Source: Diplonema japonicum
Taxonomy: Eukaryota; Euglenozoa; Diplonemea; Diplonemida; Diplonemidae
Length of the DNA: 64,000 nt
Reading direction: 5' to 3'
Assembly (NCBI GenBank): GCA_964019335.1
Contig: OZ025652.1
Coordinates: 62,001 to 126,000 of the forward strand
The notes beneath the pieces are model-generated. The model saw nothing but the letters and a program-made list of their open reading frames with translations. It searched no databases and had not been told where the DNA came from. Positions 36,001 to 45,688 of the stretch are shown here, in pieces. Made by a program: the position numbers and the translations under genes. Position 1 is the stretch's first letter. Every line of letters begins with the position of its first letter.

Positions 36001-36930
36001 GCCACTGCTGCAGGTTAAACCGCACTCGGTCTTCGTGGCGGCCCTCAGTGCGCCAGATGGAACAGTGCCAGAGACAACTGTGCAGGGTATTGGGTGCGAG
36101 ACATCTGGGATCATGCCCGTCAGAAGTGTGTAGGCATTGCAGTTGATCTCCGAGCAGGTAAGTGGTGTGGACGGCGTTAGGAAAGATGGCGAACACTTCA
36201 GCAGATTAGACCCGCTTTGCGTGTAACCAGCCCCACACTGCAAACTGCATTCAGAAGCGGTGACGGCCTTGAGAGTACCCTCAGGAACAGTACCGGCAGA
36301 AATGGTGCACGCGCTAGACGATGCTGAAGGCTCCATGCCAGCAGGTAAGGAAAAGGCTAAGCAGTCGTTTTCCCTGCAGAGCACGCCGCCCACCACCCAT
36401 GAGCCACTCCCTTCACAGCTGAGCGTGGGGAACCCCGAGTACCCTGTAAGGCATGTCAATGAGCATGAGGTGGACACAGCAGCGCTCTTGCAGGCATCCT
36501 GCTGGGCAGTTGTGACAGGTACCACGAAGTTGGGTCCTGCATCAAGCCACGGGTCACAGATGATTGGAGTGCACGCATTAGTGACAGCCCAGGTGTTCGC
36601 AGCAACACACTCGATGCCAGGCGGCCCACTGCTGCCATATCCCGCAATGCACGTCGACAGACAAGGGCTGTCTGATACCTTGTTGCACCCACTCACGTCA
36701 GCAATGCCATTAATGAAAGCTGCCAAAAGCTGGCTAGAAGGACTGTTGTTGCACACTATCGCAACACAACACATACTCTTATCACACACGCCCCCACAGT
36801 CTTTCGAGGCCGGAGCGGGTATCCCGTTGTACCCCACTGGGCAGTTAAAACTACCACAGTTGTCCCCAATAACTAATCCCGACATAAGCAGCAACAACAC
36901 TATCCGATTTTTGTTTGCACTCATTTTCAA
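18093..36930 (-). CDS. Giant multi-domain type I surface protein (6,184 aa)
   Basis: Nine exons: 36930-26834, 26798-25441, 25402-23586, 23550-22648, 22615-22468, 22430-21675, 21641-20212, 20172-20101 and 20066-18093. The eight introns are 32-39 nt, and their removal leaves exactly 6,185 codons in one frame. Order of parts: signal peptide (RIVLLLLMSGLVIG); about residues 22-945, Cys-rich sushi/CCP-like repeats (pattern C-x3-C-x2-GY...C); about 946-2740, sixteen Calx-beta-type repeats of about 112 aa; about 2743-5760, some 60 six-cysteine EGF-like modules; a roughly 230-residue region without Cys repeats (EIYAKVVLRINMARQ...), possibly SEA-like; one last Cys module; TM helix at about 6050-6078 (AAILLVCVLFIVCCILLLVC); and a 106-residue Pro/Glu-rich tail. 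The Calx-beta acidic motifs suggest calcium-stiffened extracellular rods. Likely roles are adhesion or cell-cell/prey contact; this is inference. Confidence 0.88.
19365..28704 (-). repeat. About 60 tandem six-cysteine EGF-like modules (coding)
   Basis: Each module is about 45-55 codons with the order C-x6-C-x5/6-C-x(14-20)-C-x-C-x(14-18)-C. Fixed elements are GQ before the third Cys, a DP pair after it, DW before the fourth Cys and a GSA-like turn before the last. The C-x-C pair is the EGF hallmark, but the spacing is unlike standard EGF. Modules starting DEC (longer loop, often with NTSPxSLxDW) frequently alternate with modules starting GEC (shorter loop ending GDW). My count by eye is about 60 and may be off by a few. 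Confidence 0.8.
28705..34095 (-). repeat. Sixteen tandem Calx-beta-type repeats (coding)
   Basis: Each unit is about 112 codons. It opens with a variant of V-x-P-x-x-GLVTTE-x-GG, continues with F-T-V-x-L-x-S-x-P, then a W-N-x-P-x-T-V-T-V-x-G segment, the acidic motif VDDxIDDGD, the pattern YNGL-x-x-x-DV, and ends in N-x-DDD before the next unit. Acidic residues at these places bind calcium in Calx-beta domains of the sodium-calcium exchanger and integrin beta-4. The consensus is closest, from memory, to large secreted bacterial adhesins, which raises the question of transfer. Confidence 0.85.
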
Positions 36931-36999
36931 AACATAAACTCTCTAATCTAGTCTAATGTCGCGCCTGTGATGGGTGATGGGGTTGCAAAATTGTTGATT

Positions 37000-38088
37000 T
37001 TAACACTTAACTTGAGAGGGGGGCAAGGGTCCAAGGATTCTTGAGCACCAATTGCTAACGAATCCCTTGTCAAAGGGGTTTCTATCTTTTCCGTAGACGG
37101 AACGGAAGTTTTCCCGCTCCGTCAGATTGCTGAGAGCGAGAGAGCAGTAGAAGATGCCGAAGAGGCCGACACAGATACCGATGAGGAAGCTGTAGACGAC
37201 GAGGAGAAGCTGGATGCCTTGGACAGAAGAGACGGTGGTGCGGTACTTTCTCGGCCACTTGTTGCCAAGGTCGTGAACGGTGAACACGAAGACCCATACC
37301 GCGAGGAGTGCTGTAGTCCATAGAAAGCCTGCAAAAAAGCGGAAGGTGCGCATGCCCACACATGATCCCAGCACTGGGCAGTGGTGGTCGAACTCCTGCA
37401 CACATACATCACAAGAGGGACAATGTGCGGCTCGCAACGGCCTGTACATGCCACACGATGTGCACCACCTTCGTATCACATCATCGCCCTCGTATTCCAC
37501 AATGTCGTCATGCGCATTCAGCGGTACCATATTTAAATGGCGTGCCTCTGTCGCAGGCGGAGGCGATGGTCCATGTAGCGCCGGCACAATGCCCGGCTCT
37601 AACATAGATGCGAATGCCCCACATAACAGCGATCCCGATCCTAGTATTATCACACCTATCTTCGCAACCTGACTATCTGTCACCCAACAAAAAAACAGCC
37701 CTGGCACCACTATTAAAAGTATCACCATTCCAAACATGCTGCTGTCGCTCGACACGATAAGCGAGTTCTTGCATATGAGCTGCTTTCTGCCAAAGTTGTG
37801 TTTCTTCTGTGGCGTGCTGCTTTGCAACTTCCCAGCCCTTTTTTGAGAGTTTGCATCTCTTCCAGAGGAATCCAAGGGCCACATTCCCCGTCCACTCTCT
37901 GGGCAGCTGTGCCCCGCGTGGTCCTTCCAGCTTTCGCCGCATACTAGGCAATCTCCTGAATGCTGCATCACACAATCATTGCTGCAAACTAAATCTGACG
38001 CACGCAACAACTCCACCTCTTCTTTCAGGTTCTGTATCTCGTCGCTAGGCTGCGCAGAGAGCGCACTTCGTGACCTGAACATCGACAT
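37000..38088 (-). CDS. DHHC-type protein S-acyltransferase (second copy) with N-terminal zinc knuckle
   Basis: Single exon, 362 aa from the chosen start. A Cys/His cluster near the N-terminus (CSNDCVMQH...CLVCGESWKDHAGHSC) could bind zinc. Two TM segments (FGMVILLIVVPGLFFCWV; VIILGSGSLLCGAF) precede the catalytic domain CTSCGMYRPLRAAHC...VCVQEFDHHCPVLGSCVGMRTF, and two follow (FLWTTALLAVWVFVF; LLLVVYSFLIGICVGLF). The distal motif is degenerate (LTERENF) but is followed by RNPFDKG as expected. The start at 38088 is taken because CTCCTGCCATCATGTACACCAG ends 5 nt upstream; ATGs at 38103 and 38145 would lie within or before that site. The gene ends only 69 bp before the start of the giant surface protein gene. 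It is not a close duplicate of the copy at 6.6-7.6 kb. Confidence 0.87.
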   Translation of the reverse strand: MSMFRSRSALSAQPSDEIQNLKEEVELLRASDLVCSNDCVMQHSGDCLVCGESWKDHAGHSCPESGRGMWPLDSSGRDANSQKRAGKLQSSTPQKKHNFGRKQLICKNSLIVSSDSSMFGMVILLIVVPGLFFCWVTDSQVAKIGVIILGSGSLLCGAFASMLEPGIVPALHGPSPPPATEARHLNMVPLNAHDDIVEYEGDDVIRRWCTSCGMYRPLRAAHCPSCDVCVQEFDHHCPVLGSCVGMRTFRFFAGFLWTTALLAVWVFVFTVHDLGNKWPRKYRTTVSSVQGIQLLLVVYSFLIGICVGLFGIFYCSLALSNLTERENFRSVYGKDRNPFDKGFVSNWCSRILGPLPPSQVKC

Positions 38089-38192
38089 ATTCCTGGTGTA
38101 CATGATGGCAGGAGGGGGAGACACAAATAACACTAACATGAGCAAATCAACACCGGCAATGTATCCTAATCAAGTCGTAACCTTCAATAAGC

Positions 38193-39946
38193 CTAGTCAA
38201 GAGTGGGCCCTTTGGGCGTCTCTTTCGTCGGCTTCGTCTCCTGCTCGATCTGCATGTTCTGCATCACCATCTTATTGATGACCGCAAGCTGGGACTGGAT
38301 ATCAGCTTCCTCAGCGGTCTTGTGTGCGTTTGGTGTGTTGCAAGGCATACCGTGGGTGGCGCAGGTGTCGCAGTCTTCGCGCCCTGCAAGGCCATCGCAG
38401 TCTCTTGTTGCTCCCTCATCTTTTCTTGGATGAATGCATCCTTCTCCTTTGGGCTCATACGTGCCAATTTTGCCTGGTCGTCAAGCATCTTCTTGTACCC
38501 ATCAGCCATCCATTCCTTCGTGAGCTCGTCCGAAACAGGCGCATCGGCGTCTAGCTTCATCGACTTACGGACGGCAGCATCCTGCATCTTCTTGACGTTA
38601 ATCTTCTCACTGATGGGGAGGGTCTGCATCTGCTGCTGCACTGCCTTCGGTGCCCAGGGAGGGATGATGAGCCCAGTGTCAGCATCCACATCCAACTTTG
38701 AACCCATTATGATCTCAACAGTCTCAGGAGCACCAGCCATGGTTGCCCAGCCTCTGCGCGATTTTGTCTTGAACCCCTTGGCAGCAGCACCTTCAGCGAC
38801 GAACAAGCTCTCCAGCGTGGCACCGTCGACAACCCTGAACCACATGAGCCCCTTGTCGCCCTCGAGGGTTACGCTCCACACTGGAGTGAATTTTGTGTGC
38901 GCCGGTGGGACAGGGCCATCAGCAGCTGCCTTTAGCTCACCCTGCAGCCTACTCCCAGAGGCAGTCTCCTCAACAAACATCGACTTGCCGTCGATTTCCT
39001 TGAACTCGAACGCAGACAAGTCACCATCGGGCCTTCTTCCATACACCCATTGGCCGATGACAGCAGCAGAAGGCGGCTTGTCCGCACGCGTGAGGTTCAT
39101 TTTCGTCCATTCTTTCATGATCCACTGCTTGGTTTGCTGTTCTGTGGGCTCTTCTGACACATCCAGCGCAGTGGGCTTTGCGGTCGAGCCCTGCAAAGTG
39201 CCAACCACACCCTTGATCGAAAGGATCTGGTGTCTGCGGAGGGCTGCCTTCTTCTGCGCAGACATCTGGCCAATCTGGAACTTCTCCGCAGGAGGCATCC
39301 ACTTCGGCAGCACCAGGCCTGCCTCTTCAGTGTCAAAAGCAGTATCGATCTTGTCGGGCAGCACAAGGAGGCCCTGCGAGACAAGGAGGCCATCGGTAGG
39401 CGCCTGCATGCCCCCTGGCTGAGGACCCCCGTGACCCTGGCAAGGAACACCACCGTGAGAGTGACCGCCGCCATGGGAGTGACCACCGTGGGAGTGGCCG
39501 CCATCGTGGTTGTGTGCACCGCCATGGCCTTGGCAAGGGACACCACCGTGGGAGTGGCCGCCACCACCACCACCACCGTGGGAGTGGCCGCCACCATGGT
39601 TGTGACCACCACCATGGCCTTGGCAAGGGACGCCATTGTGCGAGTGCCCACCGCCCCCACCGTGGGAGTGGCCGCCAGCGCCTCCCATGGCAGTCATCAC
39701 CTTCATCTTTTCGTACTCCGACTTCAGCCACTGTTTATACTGGCTGTCAGTAGGCATTGCGTTGCTGGAAAGGTTAAGCGCCTGGCGGACGGTAATAAGT
39801 TGCTGCTGGAGGATCATCTGCTTACGCTCAGGGGGCATGGTGTTCATGGCGGCCAGCATCTGGGGGGGTGCCCAGGGGGGAAGGACAAGACCGCAAGGGT
39901 CCTTTGTTAGCGGGGCGCTGGGGTCATAATCGGGAAGCTGCTGCAT
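38193..39946 (-). CDS. His-Gly-rich protein with a triplicated GLxxPPWAP module
   Basis: No known family recognised. Two exons, 39946-38351 and 38318-38193 (32-nt phase-0 intron ending AAG), give 573 aa. A module of about 70 residues occurs three times: around residues 18-85 (GLVLPPWAPPQ...), 210-285 (GLVLPKWMPPA...) and 425-500 (GLIIPPWAPKA...). Each ends in a helix with a pattern like Q-x-K-x-W-x-x-x-E/G-Y-x-K-M. Between modules 1 and 2 lies a stretch of GHSHGGG and GVPCQGHGG repeats that could bind metal ions. Between modules 2 and 3 is a beta-rich region (VIGQWVYGRRPDGDLSAFEF...). No signal peptide or TM. Start chosen after CCTCACTTGACAG. Possibly a cytosolic metal-binding or scaffolding protein; function unknown. 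Confidence 0.7.
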
Positions 39947-40760
39947 CTTATTTGTTATGGCTGTCAAGTGAGGGGTGTGAATAAAGGGCCGCATCAACAA
40001 ACGAGAACAAAATTAAAAAATAAAATAAAAAAGTTAGACCAACAAAAATGACTAGTGACGGGTGTGCTTGGTGCATATTGTGAAGGCACCTTGCTTGCGG
40101 CTTCAAACCACTAGCAAAGAGGTAAGGACATAAGTCCATAGCCCTTGGTGTTCAGACAGTGAGGACCTGTATGTCCAAAGGTGTCTGGAAGGCTGGAAAT
40201 AAGAGTCAAAGGATCAAGGTCTAACTGTGTGATCCTGATTAAGAAAACAAATCATCGGGTGTAGCAGAAGGGAGGGTAGAGTAATGTGCCATATCAACTA
40301 CGACAGCACCAAACGAGCAACTCCTCAGTGTCAGCGTGTTTTGCTGACACAAAAGAGAAAAGAAAAAAATTAAATAAATAAAAAAAGCGGGGCTATAATA
40401 AAAAAAGAATATACGTGGAGGTGTGGTGACAAGGGTATGTGAGGAAAGAAAAAAAAAATAAAATCATTTTTTATTTTTATTTTTTTCTTTCTTTTTTTTT
40501 TCTCATATTGATTCTTTCTTTCTTTTTTTTGTTTCTTTCTTCTTCTTCCTTCATTGAATAGCCCACCAATCCTCCAAGAGCTGACATGGTTCAGCCCATT
40601 GTTTCTTCCCCCCATTTTATATTCGTTCGTTCTCAGTACGGGGAGGGGGGGGTTTACATATTCTTGATACCTTATAATTGAAGGAAGCCTAGATGTTCAC
40701 TTCATAAGTAAAGACGAAAGTATAAAAAAAAAAGAGGGGTTGTGAGGGGGGGGAAACAAT
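39947..40760. other. Spacer, low-complexity
   Basis: About 810 bp. The part at 40120-40340 has balanced composition without a convincing reading frame; 40360-40560 is A/T homopolymer-rich with TTTC-type runs. It contains the upstream pyrimidine tract (sense strand) of the His-Gly gene near 39990-40030. No gene seen. Confidence 0.5.
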
Positions 40761-41168
40761 TTAGTAAGCAATCCGGAGGGTAGGGTGTAGGGTGCTCAGT
40801 TCAATATCGTCGTCTAACAAATTGCTGAGATCTGCGATAAGGGACTCTTCTTGTGCAGAATAACGGAGTTTTGCCTTCTGAGCAATTTCGCAGCTGACAC
40901 CGGTCAGCACTGTGTTACCAAAGCGTTCATATCTTTCCTCTATGGTGCTCTTGCGTCTACGCACATGAAGGAGTTCGCACTCGTTGTTGTCGCATGCCCC
41001 ATGTAGGAAGGCCATGCACCTGGGCACAAGGTAGCTTCGAATCTTCCACTTCTTCTGACACTCCCGGCACCTCAGGATCTTGTAGCCTTTTCGTGTTCTT
41101 ACATCATCCCAGTCATTGTGGCCGCAGGGAACATTTTCTAAGACATCGTTCGCTTCCTCCGTGATCAT
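40761..41168 (-). CDS. Short CHxDWD / CCCH-like zinc-finger protein A
   Basis: Single exon, 135 aa. The conserved core reads CGHNDWDDVRTRKGYKILRC, then RECQKKWK, then CMAFLHGACDNNECELLHVRRRK. The last part has the C-x(6-8)-C-x(4-5)-C-x3-H spacing of CCCH RNA-binding fingers; the first part adds a C-x-H plus C-x2-C pair that may form a second zinc site. The C-terminus is acidic (LLDDDIEL). The ATG lies 2 nt after CCTACAAG at the end of a T-rich tract. A paralogue lies 4 kb upstream in transcription order (45143-45688). A role in mRNA regulation is likely by family logic, but the target is unknown. Confidence 0.75.
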   Translation of the reverse strand: MITEEANDVLENVPCGHNDWDDVRTRKGYKILRCRECQKKWKIRSYLVPRCMAFLHGACDNNECELLHVRRRKSTIEERYERFGNTVLTGVSCEIAQKAKLRYSAQEESLIADLSNLLDDDIELSTLHPTLRIAY

Positions 41169-41711
41169 TTCTTGTAGGAAAAAAAAAAATGAGAACCTAT
41201 AAAAAAAAATAGCATGCAGAACGTGGGAAAGGGGGGGAATGAAAAATAGAAAACACTGACTAAAAGGGGAGGGGGGGAACCGCTCACTCGTTTTTGTTTT
41301 TTTTTTCCACTTGGTGTTTTTTTTTTTTTTCTAAAAAAAAAAAAAAAAAAAAAGAAAAAAAAATTGTAAGGCAAGAAAGAGCTGTTCTGTTTTTTATTTT
41401 TATTTTATTTTTTTATTATTTTTTATTATTTTTTATTCCCCCTATTCTTCTGCGTTCCTTTCAATTAAAAATTAATAAGAGCTTCCCCCCCCCCCCCCCC
41501 CCCCAGGCGATTTTTCTTACTAACATCAACTAAAACCTTTCACGTCGTGCTTGCACTATTCTAGAAGAAAAAGAGAAAAAAAAGGGGGAGGGGGGAACAT
41601 ATGAACACTCAGGAACATGACAGGGACCCTGTCCCTGACAACTACCATCAATGCGTCTTCAAGTGAATACTTGCATTTTGATTTTTTTTTTTCTTTTTCC
41701 TAAAAAGATTA

Positions 41712-41742
41712 TGTCAAGCGCAGGTAAACGGCGGGAGTAACC

Positions 41743-41774
<32 letters not shown>

Positions 41775-41813
41775 TTTTAATAAAGACGCGCATGAATGGA
41801 CCAATGAGATTCC
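41712..41813 (+). rRNA. Degenerate fragment of large-subunit rRNA (H69-H71 region)
   Basis: The sequence includes GGTAAACGGCGGGAGTAAC, then ATGACTCTCTTAAGGTAGCC, then AAATGCCTCGTC and ACGCGCATGAATGGA, ending GAGATTCC. This is the nearly universal core of nuclear 28S rRNA. It differs at a few positions (for example CCATGACT instead of CTATGACT). The hairpin CGTCTTTTAATAAAGACG keeps pairing despite changed loop bases. Sequence on both sides does not continue as rRNA; a later AAAGGAACGG resembles the segment normally about 35 nt further on, suggesting an internal deletion. It lies opposite in strand to all genes. Best read as an rDNA-derived pseudogene fragment. Confidence 0.75.
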
Positions 41814-42680
41814 TTCTAAAGGAACGGTACTTGAATCTTTACCCTGCTTGTCTTTTCGATCTCGTTTAAATTACTTTTTTTTTTCCCCTTTTTTTTTTTT
41901 CCTTGATTATAATTAGGGGGCCCACACGTGTAGCAGCAGATATGGTAGAACCCCCCACCTGAAAGCCAAAGAGAGTTTTTTTTTCTTCTTCTTTTTCCCC
42001 CCCCTTCAAAGACTCAGTAATAGTGATGTTTGATCTTTTTCTTTTTTCTTTTCTTCCTCCCCCTTCTAAAGGTTTCTCCAAATAAAAAAAGGGGGGGAAG
42101 TGGCACATCGATCTACAGGCTGGCATTCACTGGCTGGACAACTTCACTCTCTTTTACTAAGTTGGCTACATGAAAAGTTCTCTTTTGGCTAGCTTATATA
42201 ACCCCTTTTTGTTTCTTCTTTTCTTTCTTCTTTTTATCCTTTTTTTTTTTTGCCGTCTTTCTTCTTAAGAATGCCATTCTTTTAAAGACGAAAAAGATAA
42301 TCTCGCTCCCTTTCTCTCTTATTGAATAACTTTACGGATGAGAATGGGATGGGGAGTGGGGGGGGGGGGGACGGAATTGAAAGGAGAGAAAAAAAAAAGA
42401 AATGGTGGGGTGTCCCCCGTGCAGTTTCACTCACCTTTAAGAAAGGGCAAGTTATCCCTTTTTTTTTTTTTCGTTTTCTGTATTGTGTTGTAGCCAAATT
42501 CACACCTGACAAAGAGGGTATTTGTTAGCAAGATACAGCACAAAAGCTCTTTTTTACTTTTTTTTTCTTTGATAACTACAAAAAGAACGTTGTTTCTGTA
42601 TTTCCTTTTTTCTTTCCCCCCCCAATCACATATTTATGAAAAAGATCCAGGCTCTTTTTGTAAAATTGACACACAATAAC

Positions 42681-42704
42681 GGGGGGGGGGGGGGGGGGGG
42701 GGGG
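42681..42704. repeat. Poly-G tract of 24
   Basis: A run of 24 G on the plus strand inside the low-complexity region. Similar G or C runs of 14-24 occur at 14430-14446, 41485-41504 and 52175-52197, so long G/C homopolymers are a recurring feature of the spacers. Confidence 0.9.
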
Positions 42705-43313
42705 CTTTGTTTTGCGACCTTTTTCCCAAAGCCACAGAAATAAACGACATTTCTAAACAAAAAAGAATTCACTGATGGGGAGGGGGGGAGGAACTATCAA
42801 TCACCGCTCACGGTAAAAAAAGGTAAAAAAAAAAAAAAAAAGGAATTCGATAATATTTCGATGTGCAGAGTGCTCAAAGTTGCAGGGAGGGGGAGGGGGG
42901 CATTGTGTTCTCGCTGTTCAAGTAGAAAATCACACTGTTGTGGGAAAAAAAAGGGAGGTAAAGTTGTCAAAAATTCGACCCCACCATTTTTTTCTTTTTT
43001 GCAGAAAGTACAAAGTTAAGCAACAGCATAGAGCACCCAACCCTGCGCCTAGCTTCATTATCAACCGAGATGTGCAAGGGGAGGACTTCACAAAGCTGCC
43101 TATAAGATGCAACCTCGCTCCCTCTCTTGGATGCCCAAAGACTTCGAAACAGCAAACCGAAAAAAATTTAGTTTTAACCATTTTTTCTTTTTTTCGTACT
43201 TTGTTGAAAAAAACCAGGGGTCAAATAAGTACTTTTTACCCTCCTCTCGTCCTCTCCAATAATAATAAAAAAAAAATCCTTTCCCCCCCCCCCTTTTTTG
43301 TTCATAGCCTTAT

Positions 43314-43357
43314 CTTGTAAGCTTTCTTTTTTGTTTTAAAAAAAGAAAGCTTTACAG
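43314..43357. repeat. Perfect-looking A/T-rich hairpin
   Basis: Left arm TGTAAGCTTTCTTTTTT and right arm AAAAAAAGAAAGCTTTACA are complementary apart from one extra base, with a loop of about 4-5 nt. It sits outside any gene. It may be a terminator-like or replication-slippage structure, or a foldback remnant; function unknown. Confidence 0.6.
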
Positions 43358-43496
43358 GATAATATTTTGTGCGGTTTGGCTACTTCTTTCCTTCACGTGT
43401 AGCCCAACAGAAAAGAAAACTTCAAATCTGGGTTTGAGCTTTTTCTTTTTTTTTCTTTTTTTTTTCCCCGTACAAGATTCCGTAAAAAGAAGAAAC

Positions 43497-43498
<2 letters not shown>

Positions 43499-43540
<42 letters not shown>
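43499..43540. repeat. Poly-A tract of 42
   Basis: An uninterrupted run of 42 A on the plus strand (poly-T on the coding strand of the array), not adjacent to any gene start. Exact length should be treated as uncertain because such runs are error-prone in sequencing. Confidence 0.9.
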
Positions 43541-43542
<2 letters not shown>

Positions 43543-43737
43543 AGTAAAAGACTATCCCACCTGAGGACCCTTTTATTGTGAGTTTCTATCTATTAATGCT
43601 TCCTACTGGATGATTCTTGGAGCATTCTTGTCGTCGCGCTTTCCGTGGACATAAAGACAAAAAACTATTTTGTTAAGGCATGCGTCTTTGCGCTCACCCG
43701 GTCTAGACAAAAGTAAACTAGACTCTTAACGTTGCTG

Positions 43738-43762
43738 GTTGTTGTTGTTGTTGTTGTTGTTG
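43738..43762. repeat. GTT trinucleotide microsatellite
   Basis: About eight consecutive GTT units on the plus strand in non-coding sequence. Confidence 0.85.
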
Positions 43763-45142
43763 CGCTCCCCTAAAGCTACTCATAGAGTCGCAGTTGCTTG
43801 TGGTTATTTTCTTACTCGGGAAGGGGGGAGGGAAGGGGGAGGAGAAGGAAAAGAAAAAAGGGCGCTTTTTTGCCTACCCAACGTTGCACACCAAAAAATA
43901 GCAAAGAACGGTAGAAAGATCTTTTTTTTTTTTTTTTTTTTTTTCTTTTTTTTTAAAGCATTGTGTAATTCTTCCGGTGTACTTGGCAAGCTGTTGCAAC
44001 TAAAGAATGACAAGCAAGGAAAACAAATAAGTGGGGGTGTCCCTACTAGGTATCTAAGCATAGGTCACTGCTCAAGGAGAGAGCGTGGGAGGAGAAAAAA
44101 AAAAGGGGGAAATGGGTCATTTTATGGCTACAAATTCCCTTTTCACTTCTTTTTTCTTTTTTTTCTTCTTTTTTTTTTCTTCTTTTTTAGTTCTGCGGCA
44201 TTGGTCATCCAGAAGAAATGCAAGATTGTCCTGCCTGTTTTTTCTTTTCTTTTTTTCTTTTCTTTATTATTTTTTTCCGCTATGAGCTCAGACCATAAGG
44301 GGAGAAAAAAAAAAATCGGGAAAATATCTCTGCACAGCACTCAGGAGGTCACTGAGAAGAAGAAGTCCAGACCAGTGTTAAAATAAGAAGAATGAAAAAA
44401 AAAAAAATTCTAACCATGACGGGGAGAAGTGGTAGCAACGACCCAACCAAAAAAAAAAAAAAATAGCTATTGATTGCCACAGATTATGGCCATAATCTCA
44501 CTCGAGAACTGGTGTTAAAAAAAAAAAAGGTTCGAGAGTAAATCTTACGTCGCTTTTCAGAAATTGAGTCACTCCGTTTGATGGAAGAAAGCTCAGCACG
44601 GGGGTTGCAGGTTCTGTTAGGGCAACTTTTCGCGTTCAAATAGAGAATAGGGGCTTCCGGAGTGAAGAAATTTCTGAAAAGTGAGATTTTAAAAAAAGAA
44701 AGAAGAAGAAAAAAATAACCCTTGCCCTTGAAACCCAAGAAGAGGAGCTTGTGATTGAATGATTGCTGTGGCATTTTCTTTTTTTTTTTTTTTTTGGTTT
44801 GCCCAGAGAAGAGAGGAGCGGGGGGAGATGGGGGGAAGTAGTGTCTGTCGCCAGTCGCTTGAAGTTTGAGCCAACTCAATAAAAAGAAGAGAAGAAGAAA
44901 AGAAGAGAAAAAAAAAAAAGAAACTGAGTTGTAAGAAAAGAAAAATCAAAGGGGGGTGTTGACTATAAATGGGTAAACCCCCCTTCTCCCATCCCCGAGG
45001 AGGAGCCGCGACCCAACAGAGAGAATAAAGAAGAAATTGAAGGGGGGGGAGGGGGGGGGGGTGCAAAAAGATGGACCGGAACTGAAATAATATAAAAAAG
45101 AAAAAGAAGAAGAAAAAAAAAACTCTCTCTTCGTTTTTCACC

Positions 45143-45688
45143 TCAATTTCTCAGCCATTTCACGTAATCAAAAACATCAGACATGAACCCCCTGTCGGAC
45201 ATAGATATGTCACCAAGCTCAGGCGTCATGCTGTCAAGCTGGGTCACATCTTCCATCAAAGAAGCATACTGCTCTGTGTCTGGTGGTGCCGTACTTGCAC
45301 GCAGTCCTTGGCAGTTTGCGAGATTGCTCTTCTGTATAGGTAGAGACGCGCAGACTGACGAAAGGGGCATGGGTGGTCTGTGGCTCTCTTCCTCTTCTTC
45401 CTCTACTTCTTTGGCCGCGAACAATTTCTCCCGTTCTTCCTTTCCCATCTTCTTTCTCCTTACGTGTAACATTTCGCAAGCGTTTCCTTTGTCGCAGCAC
45501 TCGTGCAGGAAGGGAAGACATCGTTCGATGTTGTTAGGTATTTTCCACTGCACCTGACACACCCTGCAGCGCAAGACCTTGAACCCTTTCTTTGTCCTCA
45601 CGTCGTCCCAGTCATTGTGATCACAGGGACGCGTGGCGATCACCACCTGAAGGTCTTCACTACGCTTCTTCTGCGGCGCTAGTGACAT
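45143..45688 (-). CDS. Short CHxDWD / CCCH-like zinc-finger protein B
   Basis: Single exon, 181 aa, paralogue of the gene at 40761-41168. The shared core is CDHNDWDDVRTKKGFKVLRC, then RVCQVQWK, then CLPFLHECCDKGNACEMLHVRRKK. An acidic Glu run follows (EVEEEEEES), then a longer C-terminal tail that is absent from copy A and ends SDVFDYVKWLRN. The start at 45688 (MSLAPQKKRSEDL) is preferred over the upstream ATG at 45739, whose extra codons are a poly-A-derived Lys run behind a likely AG acceptor. Probably an RNA-binding regulator like its sister. Confidence 0.75.
   Translation of the reverse strand: MSLAPQKKRSEDLQVVIATRPCDHNDWDDVRTKKGFKVLRCRVCQVQWKIPNNIERCLPFLHECCDKGNACEMLHVRRKKMGKEEREKLFAAKEVEEEEEESHRPPMPLSSVCASLPIQKSNLANCQGLRASTAPPDTEQYASLMEDVTQLDSMTPELGDISMSDRGFMSDVFDYVKWLRN

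Larger units (their letters stand above)
41169..45142. other. Four-kilobase low-complexity region between the two zinc-finger genes
   Basis: No coding region is supported. The stretch is dominated by homopolymers: C20 at 41485-41504, G24 at 42681-42704, A42 at 43499-43540, many T/A runs over 10 nt, and a GTT repeat at 43738-43762. Open frames here are almost pure Lys, Phe or Pro and are composition artefacts. Islands of normal composition occur at about 41600-41870 (includes an LSU rRNA fragment), 42090-42200, 43020-43170, 43540-43800 and 43960-44080. Confidence 0.6.

Noticed and set aside
38322-39422. 366-codon plus-strand frame opposite the His-Gly gene
   Set aside because: Low-complexity antisense product; the minus-strand frame has repeated modules, a proper start context and an intron that restores frame.
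41740-41770. Insertion of an R2-type retrotransposon at the rRNA target site
   Set aside because: The target sequence CTCTTAAGGTAGCC is intact and no reverse-transcriptase frame is nearby.
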